Positions 5,311 through 5,541 of a DNA stretch of 5,541 bases are shown piece by piece. The stretch is taken from contig CADCWJ010000490.1 of the NCBI GenBank assembly GCA_902806365.1, forward strand, positions 1 through 5,541, in the 5' to 3' direction. Both the position numbers and the translations under genes were made by a program. Source of the DNA: an uncultured Thermomicrobiales bacterium. GTDB lineage: Bacteria; Chloroflexota; Chloroflexia; Thermomicrobiales; UBA6265. Position 1 is the first letter of the stretch; each line of letters opens with the position of its first letter. The notes under the pieces were generated by a model. It saw only the letters and a program-made list of their open reading frames with translations, was not told the origin of the DNA and did not search any database.

Positions 5311-5541
5311 TGGGCGATCCCTCGTTGCCGGCTTCCGGGTTGGGCCGCTCGTGCGGAGCCACACGGCGGCGAGGCGGACCCAGCGGCCCGCCGGTCGTGT
5401 GATTCATGCTGGCCGCCAACGGCGCTGCCTGCGGGCATTACACGACGGGCGATCTCCGGTGACGTCGGGTTTGCCCGGTTCCGCCAGGAGAGCAACCTCA
5501 GGCACCGTCCGCGTCTACGTAGCCGGAGAGTGCTCCCTACG
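5311..5541. other. Right-edge region without a convincing gene
   Basis: This stretch lies upstream of the ParB-like gene and runs to the window edge. A 62-codon minus-strand frame at 5307-5495 overlaps the ParB-like start by four bases and has a Arg/Ser/Ala-rich composition typical of non-coding high-GC DNA. On the minus strand a TGTAAT at about 5443-5438 resembles a -10 element without a good -35. At the edge, CGTAG-CC-GGAG-AGTG-CTCC-CTACG (5518-5541) can fold as a nine-pair stem with a two-base bulge; it may continue past the window. No tRNA or known riboswitch core was recognised. Confidence 0.4.

Noticed and set aside
5400..5541. Possible riboswitch or tRNA near the right edge
   Set aside because: No T-loop consensus, anticodon arm or known riboswitch core could be laid out; the short stems seen are common in GC-rich DNA.

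Overview
This is a high-GC bacterial window with compact, mostly minus-strand gene order, GTG and TTG starts beside ATG, and clear Shine-Dalgarno sequences. The gene content (a DUF990-type ABC-2 permease, a Nudix hydrolase, an APH-fold kinase, a small GxGQxYN membrane protein, and a secreted protein with a Pro/Thr-rich tail) would suit a Chloroflexota (Thermomicrobia-like) or actinobacterial genome. That placement is an inference from style, not from a marker gene. There is no rRNA, tRNA, CRISPR array, transposase or phage gene.

Layout. 1-486 (+) is the C-terminal part of an ABC-2 export permease that begins outside the window. It converges on a minus-strand group that runs from right to left: a TTG-started APH/choline-kinase-like phosphotransferase (2449 to 1607), a four-helix membrane protein of unknown function (1423 to 1010) and a Nudix hydrolase (963 to 499). 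The last two are 46 bp apart and are probably cotranscribed from a promoter near 1457-1486. The kinase is separated from them by 183 bp. Next comes a gene-free stretch of about 350 bp (2450-2802) between divergent genes. Its right half is rich in dyads and hairpins and leads into a 100-residue plus-strand membrane protein (2803-3105). A perfect 20-bp stem hairpin then separates this gene from the convergent gene on its right.

The most distinctive gene is at 3159-4505 (-). It encodes a 448-residue exported protein built from three four-cysteine modules spaced exactly 115 residues apart and joined by a conserved linker, followed by an acidic Pro/Thr-rich tail. Part of the linker is identical at the DNA level over 34 bp in two copies, and a trace of the linker recurs at the C-terminus. 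I do not recognise the module as a named family. To its right is a ParB-like-motif protein of unknown function (4681-5310, minus), and then 231 bp without a convincing gene.

The genes do not form an obvious single pathway. The kinase and Nudix genes look like ordinary accessory small-molecule enzymes. I see no defence system or mobile system. The best candidate for something undescribed is the triple-module secreted protein.
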